Below, piece after piece: positions 52,009-63,637 of a stretch of 64,000 nucleotides of DNA. Both the position numbers and the translations under genes were made by a program. The DNA is from Brachypterus glaber (Eukaryota > Arthropoda > Insecta > Coleoptera > Kateretidae), in the NCBI GenBank assembly GCA_958510825.1, contig OY294050.1:42917249-42981248 (forward strand), given 5' to 3'. The notes below the pieces were generated by a model. It had not been told where the DNA came from. It searched no databases and saw only the letters and a program-made list of their open reading frames with translations. The stretch's first letter is position 1. Each line of letters opens with the position of its first letter.

Positions 52009-54227
52009 GGGGAACAGTGAGTCATTGGGCACAATGAATCGTTGACTATAACTCTACCAATATTAGTTTTAGAAACGCCGCTTTCTAATGGCGCGCTAAG
52101 CAGACGTTTCTCTAGATAAAGGGTCAGTTGCCGGCAAACCTGCGTGGCGTGTGTTGAAGCGAAGAGGTGGCTGCATAAAATAAATAATGAAAGTATTTTT
52201 TTTGTTAATCTGTTAATTAGGTATATTTGTACTACTTTTACGTAAATTCCAGTGTAATTTGGCATTTTTGTATTCTTTATTAACTCTTAAATAAGTGTGT
52301 TCACAAAAATTTATCAGATATTTGGTATGTTTTTTTATGTCCACTTTGAACTAGTCTGGTTACTGGGGGGACACAGTGAGTCAAAGACCGATTGGACACA
52401 GTGGCTCATGATCCACTGTGCCACAACTATGATTAAATGTTCCTGTATGTTTATAATTAAAATTATTGTAGGAATTTTGCTTTTCCATTTTGAAAATTTT
52501 CAAAATATAGGAAATCTCTGTATTCGTGAAAAAATTTGTTTGCGTATTTTTGCGTTTTATGACGTTTTATGTCGATATAAATCAATTTCAAGCAAAAAAA
52601 ATTGTTGGTCGATTGGTCGGTCTGTCCGGGAAATCTTGTGGACACGATAACTTAAGAACGCTTTAAGTTAGAGACTTTGGCATACAGGTATGTTACCAAA
52701 AGTTCTCGCTCGGGATTGTTCACCAAAAACAATCGAGAATTTTATAAGCTTGAAAATGATGTATAAGAGTTCTAAATTTGAAGTCGATATCTCAAATCGT
52801 TCAAAAGTTAAAAGGGGGCACTGTACAATCAATGTATAGAGGAAAGTCGCCTAATTTCGGATACCATTTACAATGTATTCAATATTTAATACTCGGTATT
52901 ACTTTTTGATATTTTTTTTATATAACCAGATACAACTTATTATAGCGAACCATGATTTATTATAAAAGCAATTTTATTACAGTTTATTTTTTCCAAAAAA
53001 CACGGTTAAAAAAAATCAGCGCATTTTTGTGCATTTGAAAAAGGGCTCCTAATTTCGGACATATCCGAAAAATTTTTTTCAAGAGTAGATCTGGATCCCA
53101 TTGCTTATGTTTCTTGTTATTCCTTCACATTTAAGACGTAATTTAATCATTAAGCGATTTTCTACGAAATACTATAGGAACTATAATTTTAGATTCCCAA
53201 TTTCGAATATCTTAGTATCTTAGGTAATTTTCGTTTTTTCATAATTGTTTATCTTAGTTTGTTGTATCATTATAAAAATAATAATTAAGGGTTGGTTATC
53301 CTGAATAATAATTACCTTGCGGATATCCGAAATTGGGAATCAAATGCACAAAAATGGTCTATCCAAAATTAGGCAACTTTCTGATTTTTAGATTAGAAAT
53401 TTGTAGAATGTTTACGTTTTCAAATTGCTTAATTATGAATAGTGGATCAACTTAACTAACATCATAACTTACCCAAGACAGAATCACGAACTTTTATAAC
53501 GATTATTTATAAAATAAACAAGCATAATAATGCAACTGAGCACAAAAGTGCCATTTGCAATATAAACGATTTGTGCTGCCATTTAAAGGTTTAAAGGGGA
53601 GAAGCTCTACCGTTATCATATTACAGGACGGATTTAGTTTGACTTTTGGCTTCACATAAAAGTAGGTTTCTGTTTACCTTTCCAGACAGTATCTTAAATA
53701 CACTACTATCCGAAATTTGGAAACCATCCGAAATTAGGCGCATTTCCTCTACATTTAACATTGTATTTCAGGGTCTTGATTTACGTTAGTTTATTTTGAC
53801 TTTAGTTTTTTTTTTCTGACTTAATAGTTTAATTTTCAAGGTTTTGATTTACCTACGTTAATTAATTTTAAGTTTTGTTTTTTGTTACCAAAGAGTTTAA
53901 TTTAAGTTTATTTAACTATGTAGGTATCTAAAATAAACATTTTTTTTAATTAATAAATTGACTTAAATTATTTAAATATCACGATTAACTGTACCCCTTG
54001 CAGTGATTCACTGTACCCCGTACTGGGGGCTCAGTGAATCAAATGACATACTGTCAAAAAAGTACTTGTAAAAAATCATGGTCTATTCATTTTTAATTTA
54101 AACCTGAAAATTATATTAGCTTAAAGATCAAAGAAACGTAGTATGAAAAAAAATCTGAGTTATTGTCAAAACTTTTAAAAATATGCGCTCTGAAAAAGTA
54201 AGTGACTCACTGTGCCCCCTGTTCCCC
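52009..54227. mobile_element. TA-flanked element (family C), word CACAGTGAGTCA
   Basis: Ends GGGGAACAG and inverse with TA on both sides (52,007-52,008 and 54,228-54,229). ACAGTGAGTCA-type words recur near 52,014, 52,372, 52,400, 54,004, 54,034 and 54,202 in both orientations. No transposase: the frame at 52,297-52,650 has no recognisable domain. A family-D element is nested inside. Confidence 0.7.
52839..53749. mobile_element. TA-flanked element (family D), word CCTAATTTCGGATA
   Basis: Ends GAGGAAAGTCGCCTAATTTC and (inverse) GAGGAAATGCGCCTAATTTC, TA on both sides. CCTAATTTCGGACA, CCCAATTTCGAATA and inverted forms recur near 53,048, 53,198, 53,330, 53,364 and 53,710. No gene. It is nested in family C. 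Confidence 0.7.
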
Positions 54228-54971
54228 TACTATATACACGTTAACACATAAACACTAAACTGGCGCATCTAAAGAGTAAATAAAAATATTTAGTTTAGGT
54301 GATGCAAAATATGAAATTTATGTTTAGTACATATAAGAAATACAGTATAAGAGAAAGTCAAATGATAGAGATAGAAAACTATTGTACCGCCATTAGCGGT
54401 TGTTTTTTAAAATTCACTAAATTCACGGTCTACGACAGCCGATAATACAGATAACCTACGGAAGTCGGTAATAAAGATTACTATTGCTTTCCCAAATCAA
54501 TTTTGTAAAAATGGGGAAAAGCTCTGTATTTTTATTTAAAACTTTTTAGACATTAAAAGTTTATTCATCAAAAGATAAAACAAATTTTTAAAGTCTAACA
54601 AGTGGGTTATCTAACCCGCACATTAATTAAAAATAACAATATATGAATCGAAATTTTAATTAAATGTAAAATTTGTTAAACTTTAAAAATATGAAATTTT
54701 ATCTTTTGCTAAATAAACCTATATAATTTAAAAAAAAAAACACTTGGCTTTGATTTTTATATATTTTATTTTAAACGCAAATAGGAAATTAAAACAATTA
54801 TGTCGTACTTTTAACAGTTAACTTTTTATTATAAATAAATATATATATGAGGAGTAAACATTTGCCTTCATGTATAATTGAGTGTCATACACAATATACT
54901 GCCTAAGGGCAGAGCACATTTGCAAAGTTTTTATAATTAGTATTCCTACATATAACAGATAAACAATATGA

Positions 54972-55255
54972 ATCAGTTAAACCGATAAGCTTCTCTGGCC
55001 AGGGGCTATCCCAGCCCTAAACAGCTGTTTAAGGCTAGCTCAGTCAAACTGATAAGCTCTTTTCGATAGGGGCCATCCCTGCCCTAAACATATCAGTAAA
55101 AATGGTAAGAAGCTTTTTAGGGCATTTGTCCCAGCCTAAACAGCTCAGTCAAATCAATAAGTTTTTTTGTGTAGGGGCTGTCCCTGCCCTAAATAGCTCA
55201 GTCAAAATAATAAGAAGCTTTTCAAGACAGGGTCAGTCCCTGCCTTTAGTCATTT
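54972..55255 (+). repeat. Diverged tandem repeat, five units of ~46-68 bp
   Basis: CAGTCAAACTGATAAGC and AGGGGCTGTCCCTGCCCTAA recur at about 54,973, 55,041, 55,087, 55,142 and 55,198. The 74-codon frame through it is incidental. Confidence 0.75.
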
Positions 55256-55509
55256 TATTTAACTTGGCACTATTAATGTTTTTGACCCACACATTAAATA
55301 AGTTTGCATCACTAGGAAAACGGTGACGTTTACTTAACTGATCCTTGCAAAACGGTACAATACACATTTTGTATTAGACATCACAATAAAAGTTCGGTAT
55401 AAAAGCACAATAAATTGCAAATCACGAGTAAAATTTCAAGAGTAAAATTTCAATGTTTTGACAGATATACTACCCCTCACCCCACTCCCCCTAAACAATC
55501 AAATTCATA

Positions 55510-55580
55510 TACAGCTGGCGCCATCGCTCAGTCGTACCTAGAAGCCAAAACACAGGTTCGGGTCCTGAATACTTTTCACG
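55510..55580 (+). other. tRNA-like pol III box pair
   Basis: TGGCGCCATCGCTCAGTCG (A-box-like) and GGTTCGGGTCC (B-box-like) are ~25 bp apart. No complete cloverleaf. It may be a SINE head relic. Confidence 0.3.
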
Positions 55581-55639
55581 GTCACGTATTTGACTTTCTC
55601 TTATAGTGTATTTCTTATATGGTTTAGTATAAGTAATCG

Positions 55640-56156
55640 GGTAAGAGGAAAGAGTTGGGTCACTAATCTGTTGATGGGTTATTTTTTTAAATAGTACAAT
55701 GCCTTAACATTTGAACGGGATGATATAAACTTTAAATCTGGAATGTGCATATAGCATAACAACAACTACATATAATGTTCAATATTTTTTATTTTTATTC
55801 CATATGGCGGCGCACTATGCTTCGAATAGAAAAACAAATTCGAACCTCTGTATTTTAACTCATAAATTGGCCTACATATTTTTTATACTAACATTTCAGC
55901 ATTTCTTTTTGTATTGTTTTAACAAAGTGCATATTAAAAATATCTAAAAAAAATATTTAGAAAAACTAAAAGTATTTGGTATCATAAAATATAATATGCA
56001 CAGGAAAAAATTCAACTATTTCGCAAAAATATCTAAAACGGCCGATAACTCAAAAACGGTGAGACTTTGTATAAGGGTATATTTGGTCTAATAGACTCAA
56101 GATGATCTCTTCTATCACCCCTTAAAAACTTTCTATACATTTACCATACACCCTGT
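55640..56156. other. Spacer before the tandem array
   Basis: A stretch at 56,040-56,155 (CGATAACTCAAAAACGGTGA ... ACACCCTGTATAC) ends in the CACCCTGTA signature but has no visible partner. No gene. Confidence 0.4.
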
Positions 56157-56517
56157 ATACGATAATATTATGCCTTAAAAAAATGGGCTAAACAACACTT
56201 TTCCGGCAAACTTGATATGTATAAAACTAATTATGGTATAAACGAACGCCTTTTTAATTCAAACTACTTTTATTGAAAAATATTTTTTCATTTTTCGACC
56301 CTTCTCGGGATATCGACCGAAAAAGCACAGCTTGGACACCGTGTATGTTATAAGGATACAGATATATGCAAAAAATGTGAGTTACATTAATTATAATTAT
56401 CCTTTGACAGAAAATTCCCTTTAAAGATCCCTTGCTCCTTTACTAAGCAATTTAGTACAAAAGTACATAAAACTTTAATTCTCATTTTTACGTAAAATCT
56501 GCTGTATCTATTTTTTT

Positions 56518-56698
56518 TAATAAAAATAATTCTTGGTTTTTAGAATTGCGTTTAAATTTATAAAAACAAAATTTCCCAACGTTTCGCCATTTATTGAATT
56601 GGCATCTTCAGGGGATAAATACAACAAACATATCAGTTAAAATACAAAAAATTAAATTAATGACATTATTATTACATAATTAGAACGAGAGAAAATAC
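56518..56698 (-). mobile_element. Solo PLE tail inserted in array unit 1
   Basis: ~180 bp absent from the other units, flanked by CTATTTTTTTTA-like copies. It carries the hammerhead-like motif at 56,576-56,611 and no coding sequence. Confidence 0.7.
56576..56611 (-). ncRNA. Hammerhead-like motif in PLE tail (copy 5)
   Basis: Minus strand: CTGAAGA, one extra T, stem GCCA/TGGC with a 10-nt loop, GAAACGTTGG. A fourth distinct stem sequence. Confidence 0.55.
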
Positions 56699-56936
56699 CT
56701 ATTTTTTTTATTAAAATAAATGAAAATCGTTCTTCTGGCTTGCAGCTACATGGATGATTTTAAATTTGGTTTAATAATAAAAAACTAAATGTTATTGTTT
56801 CTGGAATAATAAATTAAGTTGGTATGTTTTTAAAGAAATTGGTGCTATATTATATTTATATATCACAATTTTAAGAGTAAGGAGATTTAAAATAAAAAAA
56901 AAATAATACTTTTACCGTTACTTATTTATAGCTCCA

Positions 56937-58114
56937 CACTGAAAGAAATTACATTGAAAAGGTGTAAAAAAATACACTCTATAAATGTGTAAATTTTACA
57001 CCTTTATATAAATGTACATCAACATTGATGTCATACTACACAGATGAGGTGATTTTGACCTTCTGCAACAATACACTCGGAGCTCAAGAAAGTGTATTTT
57101 TATAAACATATCTTTAGCAACAATACACCCGAAGTGTAAAAATCACACTTCTGATGTACAAGCCAGCCAATCGCGGGCGTTAAGCTAGTCACGTGACTCG
57201 AGAAGCCAGAATGGAGCTCTTTACAACTAGAATTATGAAACAAAAGACGTCTATCCTATCTCTATCTCATTCGTGCTACACTTTCCAGCCAACCAAATAA
57301 ATACTGTATTTGTTTTTCATACAACAAATACAGTATTTATTTGGTTGGCCGGAGAGTGTAGCAGTGAGCGGCACGAACGAACATAGCTAATGTGAATCTG
57401 TCGAATAAGATAATTCTACTAAAATTTAGATGGCGCCAGTAATTTCTTTAATTTCGCCCGGCCAAGTAAATATTGTATTTGTTCAACAAAGAACAAATAC
57501 AGAATTTGTTTGGTTGGGTGGAAGTGGGAGTGTATGTATGTCTTCTATCCTTTTTGGGTAGAACTTTTGTCCCTGTCTAATCTAACGGGAGAAATCTCCA
57601 TTCCTGCTTCATCGAGTCTGGTGGCTGTCGACCATTATAATTGTTTACGTTTGTAAGAGCGTACGTATAATTTTGTGTGTGCTAGATTTTTCAAAGAAAT
57701 AATTGGTACTTAAGTGTTGATTAAAAGTAAATATTTAATAAGTGTGATTAATACAATATCCTTAAAACATACATTTTATAATATTTTACTTATTTAGGCG
57801 GTATCACTGGCCTGCAAATTTTGAGTTGTTAAGACTTGTGTATGTTTTCTGTTTCTATTTTATATTGGTACTTTTTGTAGCGCTGATTACGAATATACGT
57901 TTTATTTTTCTGTTGCGTAATTTTTCCATAAAACACTATTCATAAATAGAAAAATAACAAAATGGTTATTCTATTTTTTTTTTAATAAATTGAAGGGTTT
58001 TAGGTAAAAATAAATACACACCGCATTTATATTAACGCTTCGAGTGTAAATTCACATCAGCAGCTGCTGCAAGTAAATTACCCATGCACGTGGATGTAAA
58101 AATTTATCTCAGTG
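56937..58114. mobile_element. Inverted-repeat element, 1.18 kb, CACTGARA ends, in array unit 1
   Basis: CACTGAAAGAAATTACA and (inverse) CACTGAGATAAATTTTTACA. Other array units read straight through here (AGCTCCAAGTACAGG), which fixes the insertion. GTGTAAATTTACAC-like words recur near both ends. The 57.2-57.6 kb element is nested inside. Confidence 0.75.
57211..57605. mobile_element. GAATGGAG-ended element with two strong hairpins, copy 1
   Basis: 8-bp ends GAATGGAG / CTCCATTC. Hairpin 1 (57,273-57,362): GCTACACTTTCCAGCCAACC and AAATAAATACTGTATTTGTT fold onto their inverse, ~40 bp. Hairpin 2 (57,465-57,520): AAATATTGTATTTGTTC and GAACAAATACAGAATTTG. Copy 2 is at 61,411. Confidence 0.75.
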
Positions 58115-60950
58115 CAGGTACAGGAAAACAAATTTGGTTCTTAAGTTTTGTAGGTATTCCTACTATTCAAAACAAAAGAAACTTGACCTTATAAGGTCGA
58201 ACTTTCAAATTTCATATGTTAGGCAACAGTAAATATGTATCTAAAAACTATATACGATAATAATATTATTCCTTAAAAAGTTGCGCCAAACAACACTTTT
58301 CTGGTACACTTGGTATGTATAAAACTAATTATAGTATAAACAAACACCTTTTTAATTCAAACTACTTGTGTTGAAAAATATTTTTTAATTTTTGACCTTT
58401 ATCGAGATATCGACCGCAAAAGCACAGTTTGGACTTTTGTATATTAAAAAACTTATATTAATCATAATTATCCATTGACAGCAAGAAATATTCCAAAAAT
58501 GCCCTTTAAAGAGCCCTAGCTCCTTTACTAAATAATAGTACAAAAGTACATAAAAAATTAATTCTCATTTTTACGTAAAATCAGCTGTCAAACCTATTTT
58601 TTTTTATTTATTAAAATAAATGAAAATCGTTCAACTGGCTTGTTGCTAAATCGAAGATTTTAAATTTGGTTTTATATAAAAAGATAATAAAATGTTATTT
58701 TTCCTTGAATTGTAAATTAAATTAAGTTGGTATGTTTTCAAACAAATTGGTGCTATATTATATTTATTTATTAATTACCATTTTAAAAGTAAGGAGATTA
58801 AAAAAAAATACTTTTAGCGTTACTGAGTTCTAACTCCAAATACAGGAAAACAAAATTGGTTCTTAACTTTTGTAGGTAACAGTATTCCTACTATTCAAAA
58901 CAAAAGAAACTTGACCTTATAAAGTCGAACTTTCAAATATCATGTTTTAGACGACAGTAAATAAAAGATAATAAAATGTTATTGTTCCTTGAATAATAAA
59001 TTAAATTAAGTTGGTATGTTTTCAAACAAATTGGTGCTATATTATATTTATTTATTACCATTTTAAGAGTAAGGAGATTAAAAAAAAAATACTTTTAGCG
59101 TTACTGAGTTATAGCTCCAAGTACAGGAAAACAACATTGGTTCTTAACTTTTGTAGGTAACAGTATTCCTACTATTCAAAACAAAAGAAACTTGACCTTA
59201 TAAAGTCGAACTTTCAAATATCATGTTTTAGACGACAGTAAATATGTATCTATAAACTATATACGATAATAATATTATGCCTTAAAAAAGTTGCGTCAAA
59301 CTACACTTTACTGGTGCACTTGGTATGTATAAAACTAATTATGGTATAAACAAACACCTTTTTAATTCAAACTAATTTTGTAGAAAAATTCATTTTTCGA
59401 CCTTTATCGAGATATCGACCGAAAAAGCAGTTTGGACATCGTGTATATTATAAGGATACAGCTATATGCAAAAAAACTTACATTATTCATAATTATCCTT
59501 TGACAGCAAGAAATATTCTAAAAATGCCTTTAAATAGCCCTAGCTCCTTTACTAAGTAATTTAGTACAAAAGTACATAAAAAATTAATTCTCTTTTTTAT
59601 CAGCTGTCAAATCTATTTTTTTATTATTAAAATAAATGAAAATCGTTCTTCTGGCTTGCAGCTAAATCGAAGATTTTAAATTTGGTTTTATATTAAAAAG
59701 ATAATAAAATGTTATTGCTCCTTGAATAATAAATTAAATTAAGTTGGTATGTTTTCAAAGAAATTGGTGCTATATTATATTTATTTATTAATTACCATTT
59801 TAAAAGTAAGGAGATTAAAAAAAAATACTTTTAGCGTTACTGAGTTATAGCTCCAAGTACAGGAAAACAAAATTGGTTCTTAACTTTTGTAGGTAACAGT
59901 TCCTACTATTCAAAACAAAAGAAACTTGACCTTATAAAGTCGAACTTTCAAATGTCATGTTTCAGACAACAGTTAATATGTATCTAAAAACTATATACGA
60001 TACACACAACACTTTTCTGGTACACTTGGTACGTATAAAACTAATTATGGTATAAACAAACACCTTTTAAATTCAAACTACTTGTGTTGAAAATTATTTT
60101 TTAATTTTTTGACCTTTTCGAGATATCGACCGCAAAGGCACAGTTTGGACACCGTGTATATTAAAAAACTTACATTAATCATAATTATCCATTGACAGCA
60201 AGAAATATTCCAAAAATGCCCTTTAAAGAGGCCTAGCTCCTTTACTAAATAATTAAGTACAAAAGTACATAAAAAATTAATTCTCATTTTTACGTAAAAT
60301 CAGCTGTCAAACCTATTTTTTTTTATTTATTAAAATAAATGAAAATCGTTCAACTGGCTTGTTGCTAAATCGAAGATTTTAAATTTGGTTTTATATAAAA
60401 AGATAATAAAATGTTATTTTTCCTTGAATAATAAATTAAATTAAGTTGGTGTGTTTTCAAACAAATTGGTGCTATATTATATTTATTTATTACCATTTTA
60501 AGAGTAAGGAGATTAAAAAAAAATACTTTTAGCGTTACTGAGTTATAGCTCCAAGTATAGGAAAACAAAATTGGTTCTTAACTTTTGTAGGTAACAGTAT
60601 TCCTACTATTCAAAACAAAAGAAACTTGACCTTATAAAGTCGAACTTCCAAATGTCATGTTTAGACAACAGTAAATATGTATCTAAAAACTATATACGAT
60701 AATAATATTATGCCTTAAAAAAGTTACGTCAAACTACACTTTACTGGTACACTTGGTATGTATAAAACTAATTATGGTATAAACAAACACCTTTTTAATT
60801 CAAACTAATTTTGTAGAAAAATTCATTTTTCGACCTTTATCGAGTATCGACCGAAAAAGCACATTTTGGACACCCTGTATATTATAAGGATAAAGCTGTA
60901 TGCAAAAAATGTGACTTACATTAATTATTGGTTATCCTTTGAAAGTAATA

Positions 60951-61275
60951 ATCCAAAATGAGTTGTTTACACACACACACATAAAAACCGAACGTTTCAC
61001 AGTATAATAGGGCGGTGAAAACCAGCTGAAAACGATTGCAGACTGACGGAAAATTCAGTTTCACGATTTTCTGTGCCGAACGACATGCGCATTTGTAGAT
61101 AGTCCAGTCATAACAGGGCTATGGCAGAAAAAGTTCACCTGGATATTAATTTTTCGGCTTTTTAATAACGCAATAATTAAGATAAAGTTTGCCATACGGA
61201 TCTGAAACTGTTACATCAATTCCACAAGAAGTAACACTCTAAAATACTGCAAAACAGATTTAAAATATACTAATT
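60951..61275. other. Spacer, no gene recognised
   Basis: Slightly higher GC; a short (CA)n at ~60,970. Nothing else identified. Confidence 0.45.
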
Positions 61276-61410
61276 ATACCGGGTACTTGACAAACCTTAT
61301 CTTCGTTATTTAAAAAGATAAAAAAAATTGAAAAATCTTCAATCAAATGCGAGTCAAAGTCAAAAAGTCTGTTTTTTAAATAGCTTTGCCCTATGTTTAC
61401 TAAAGAAAGC

Positions 61411-61827
61411 ACAATGGAGCTCTTTACAACTAGAATTATGAAACAAAAGACGTCTACCCTATCTCTATCTCATTTTTGCTACACTTTCCAGCCAACCAAA
61501 TAAATACTGTATTTGTTTTTCATACAACAAATACAGTATTTATTTGGTTGGCCGGAAAGTGTAGCACTGAGCGGCACAAACGAACATAGCTAATGTAAAT
61601 CTGTAGAATAAGATAATTCTACTAAAAATTAGATTGCGCCAGTAATTTCTTTAATAAAAATATTATAGTTACACTTTTCGCCCGGCCAAGTAAATATTGT
61701 ATTTGTTCAACAAAGAACAAATACAGAATTTGTTTGGTTGGGTGGAAGTGGGAGTGTATGTATGTCTTCTATCCTTTTTGGGTAGAACTTTTGTCCCTGT
61801 CTAATCTAACGGGAGAAATCGCCATTC
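61411..61827. mobile_element. GAATGGAG-ended element, copy 2
   Basis: Highly similar to 57,211-57,605, with ~25 extra bases near 61,650. Both hairpins are conserved. The target here, GAAAGCACA...ATTCCAAATTC, is known from the 50.3-kb copy. Confidence 0.8.
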
Positions 61828-61861
61828 ATTCCAAATTCAACCATAATGATAACTTATTTTC

Positions 61862-62967
61862 TACAGGGTGTCTCAACGAAGCCGACTCGGTCGATATATA
61901 GTAAATTATCCACGTTAGAGAAAAACTTTAAAGGGAAAAGTTATATGATTTTAAAAAAGGCACATTCTAAAAATATTTTAAAATATAGAGGATGGTTCTC
62001 CTAGGGTGGGTAACATCTGAGTTATTTTTTTTAAATGGAATGTTATATTTTTTATTATGTAATTTTACTTGTCATAAAAATACCTTTATTTTAATTTATA
62101 TTATATGGGTCTATTGTTTATAGTTTTTGAGATATTTTTTTTTTTTTTGAGAAAAAATGCATTTTTAGTGATGAGATAAAACCTGCTGCAATTCCTGTAC
62201 TTTTTGTCAAAAATTAATAAAATTTTGCAAGATTATCTTAAAAGGGTGTATTTAATTACTTTATGTACAAAAAATAAAATGTTTTATACAGGGCGTTCAA
62301 AATTAATATTCAAACTTTTGGATTTTTTTCAAACATAAAAACTCAATTTTTTTAAATGTAATTCTATTTTTTTATTTGCTCATTAAATGTACAATAAAAT
62401 TCTATTTTTTAAATGCAATGCTATCTTATTAAATGTAGAATAAATAACAGAGCAAATAACAAATATAGCATCCCATTTAAAAAAATTGATTTTTTTATGT
62501 TTGAAAATCCAAAAGTTTGCATATTAATTTTGAACGCCCTGTATAAAACATTTTATTTTTTGTACATAAAGTAATTAAATACACCCTTTTAAGATAAGCT
62601 TGCAAAATTTTAATAATTTTTGACAAAAAATAAAGAAATTGGAGTAGGTTTTATCTCATCACTAAAAATACATTTTTTCTCAAAAAAAAATATATATGTC
62701 AAAAACTATAAACAATAGACCAATATAATATGATATTAAAAAAAGGTATTTTTATGACAAGTAAGACGACATAATAAAAAATATACTATTCCATTTAAAA
62801 AAATTAAGTCCGATGTTACCCACCCTAGGGGGACCATCCTGTATATTTCAAAATATTTTTAGAATGTGCCTTTTTTAAAACTATATAACTTTTTCCTTTA
62901 TATTTTTTCTCTAAAGTGGATACTTTACTATATATCGACCGAGTCGGCTTTGTTGAGACACCCTGTA
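61862..62967. mobile_element. Foldback element, 1.1 kb, TACAGGGTGTCTCAACRAAG ends
   Basis: Arms 61,862-62,286 and 62,544-62,967 are inverse copies (CCGACTCGGTCGATATATAG near the ends). The centre is another palindrome. Confidence 0.85.
62287..62543. mobile_element. Central palindrome with TACAGGGCGTTCAAAATTAA ends
   Basis: 257 bp, itself an inverse repeat about ~62,415. It begins with the TACAGGG signature of an independent element at the exact centre of the larger foldback. Confidence 0.7.
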
Positions 62968-63061
62968 TAGTCCGTCTAAAACCTGGTGGGATATTACTAT
63001 TAATAAATAATAGTTGTTATTTGGAGCCCCTTTAGAGAATAATATACCACTTATAATACAT

Positions 63062-63432
63062 CGTTACCCCCAAGCAACAAAGCCGTAACTCATATATTGT
63101 CATTTTTCACGACAGCTAAATTTCTAAAATATTTTTATTTTGTTATTTAAGGGTGGGTAAATGATTGAAGTGGAAAAGAAAGCCATGCGATACGTCATTT
63201 GAAAGCTTATAAAATTCTCTATTTAACTGTTTACGTATTTATTGTTTGTTTCTGATAACATTCAAGTTTAAAATTTTTTACTTTAGTGTTTTTAGGTAAA
63301 CTTTTGGTTAAAATGGCCTGTGGAGAAATCTGAGTAGTAGTACCATGTATGTCTTTTTTCAAGGCGTTTACCTATGAGTATAACTCAAAATGGGTCTAAC
63401 TTGAGTTACGTCCTTGTTGCTTGGGAGTGTCG
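63062..63432. mobile_element. MITE, 0.37 kb, CCCAAGCAACAA ends
   Basis: CGTTACCCCCAAGCAACAA and (inverse) CGACACTCCCAAGCAACAAG. ACAT flanks both sides, and ACATGGTTGAATT is uninterrupted (as its complement) at ~50,550. A TGAGTTACG / CGTAACTCA pair continues the arms. Confidence 0.7.
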
Positions 63433-63637
63433 ACATGGTTGAATTAAAAATGAGGAGGTGATATTTGAAAAACAGAACTTGGGGGTGATTTCAAAGGGGT
63501 GGGTAAGCAAGGGGCGGTTTTGGATATGTCAATAAAATCTTCTTTGTCTCCTATTTAATACTATTTTTTGCAAAAAAAAAATGTTTTCAAATAACGGGGA
63601 TATAGCTTGTCAAGGACCTGGTGGGACACCCGGTATA

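Larger units (their letters stand above)
54326..55632. mobile_element. Candidate inverted-repeat element, ~1.3 kb
   Basis: TATAAGAAATACAGTATAAG plus AGAAAGTCAAAT at 54,340 has a close inverse at 55,590-55,625 (38 bp, few differences). Between them lie a tandem repeat and a tRNA-like B box. No gene and no confirmed target duplication. Confidence 0.4.
56157..60950 (+). repeat. ~0.7-kb tandem array, about five units, two insertions
   Basis: ATACGATAATAATATTATGC-like starts lie at ~56,157, 58,250, 59,262, 59,996 (shortened) and 60,695. Spacing is ~700-735 bp once two insertions are removed from unit 1 and a partial duplicate (58,968-59,250) is allowed for. Conserved blocks include GAGATATCGACCG, TTAGTACAAAAGTACATAAA and TTGGTGCTATATTATATTTA. 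No coding and no ribozyme core seen. The minus-strand frames at 60,078 and 60,365 are incidental. Confidence 0.85.
61276..63637. mobile_element. Interrupted copy of the TACCGGGTG foldback
   Basis: Left part ATACCGGGTACTTGACAAAC (61,278-61,410), then fragments at ~61,828-61,861, 62,968-63,061 and 63,433-63,637, ending in GGTGGGACACCCGGTATA. Joined, they follow the order of 50,324-51,143. Three other elements fill the gaps. Confidence 0.75.

Noticed and set aside
52297..52650. 117-codon frame as a gene of the family-C element
   Set aside because: Low-complexity, aromatic- and isoleucine-rich read-through; it contains the repeated GGACACAGTGGCTCA-type words.
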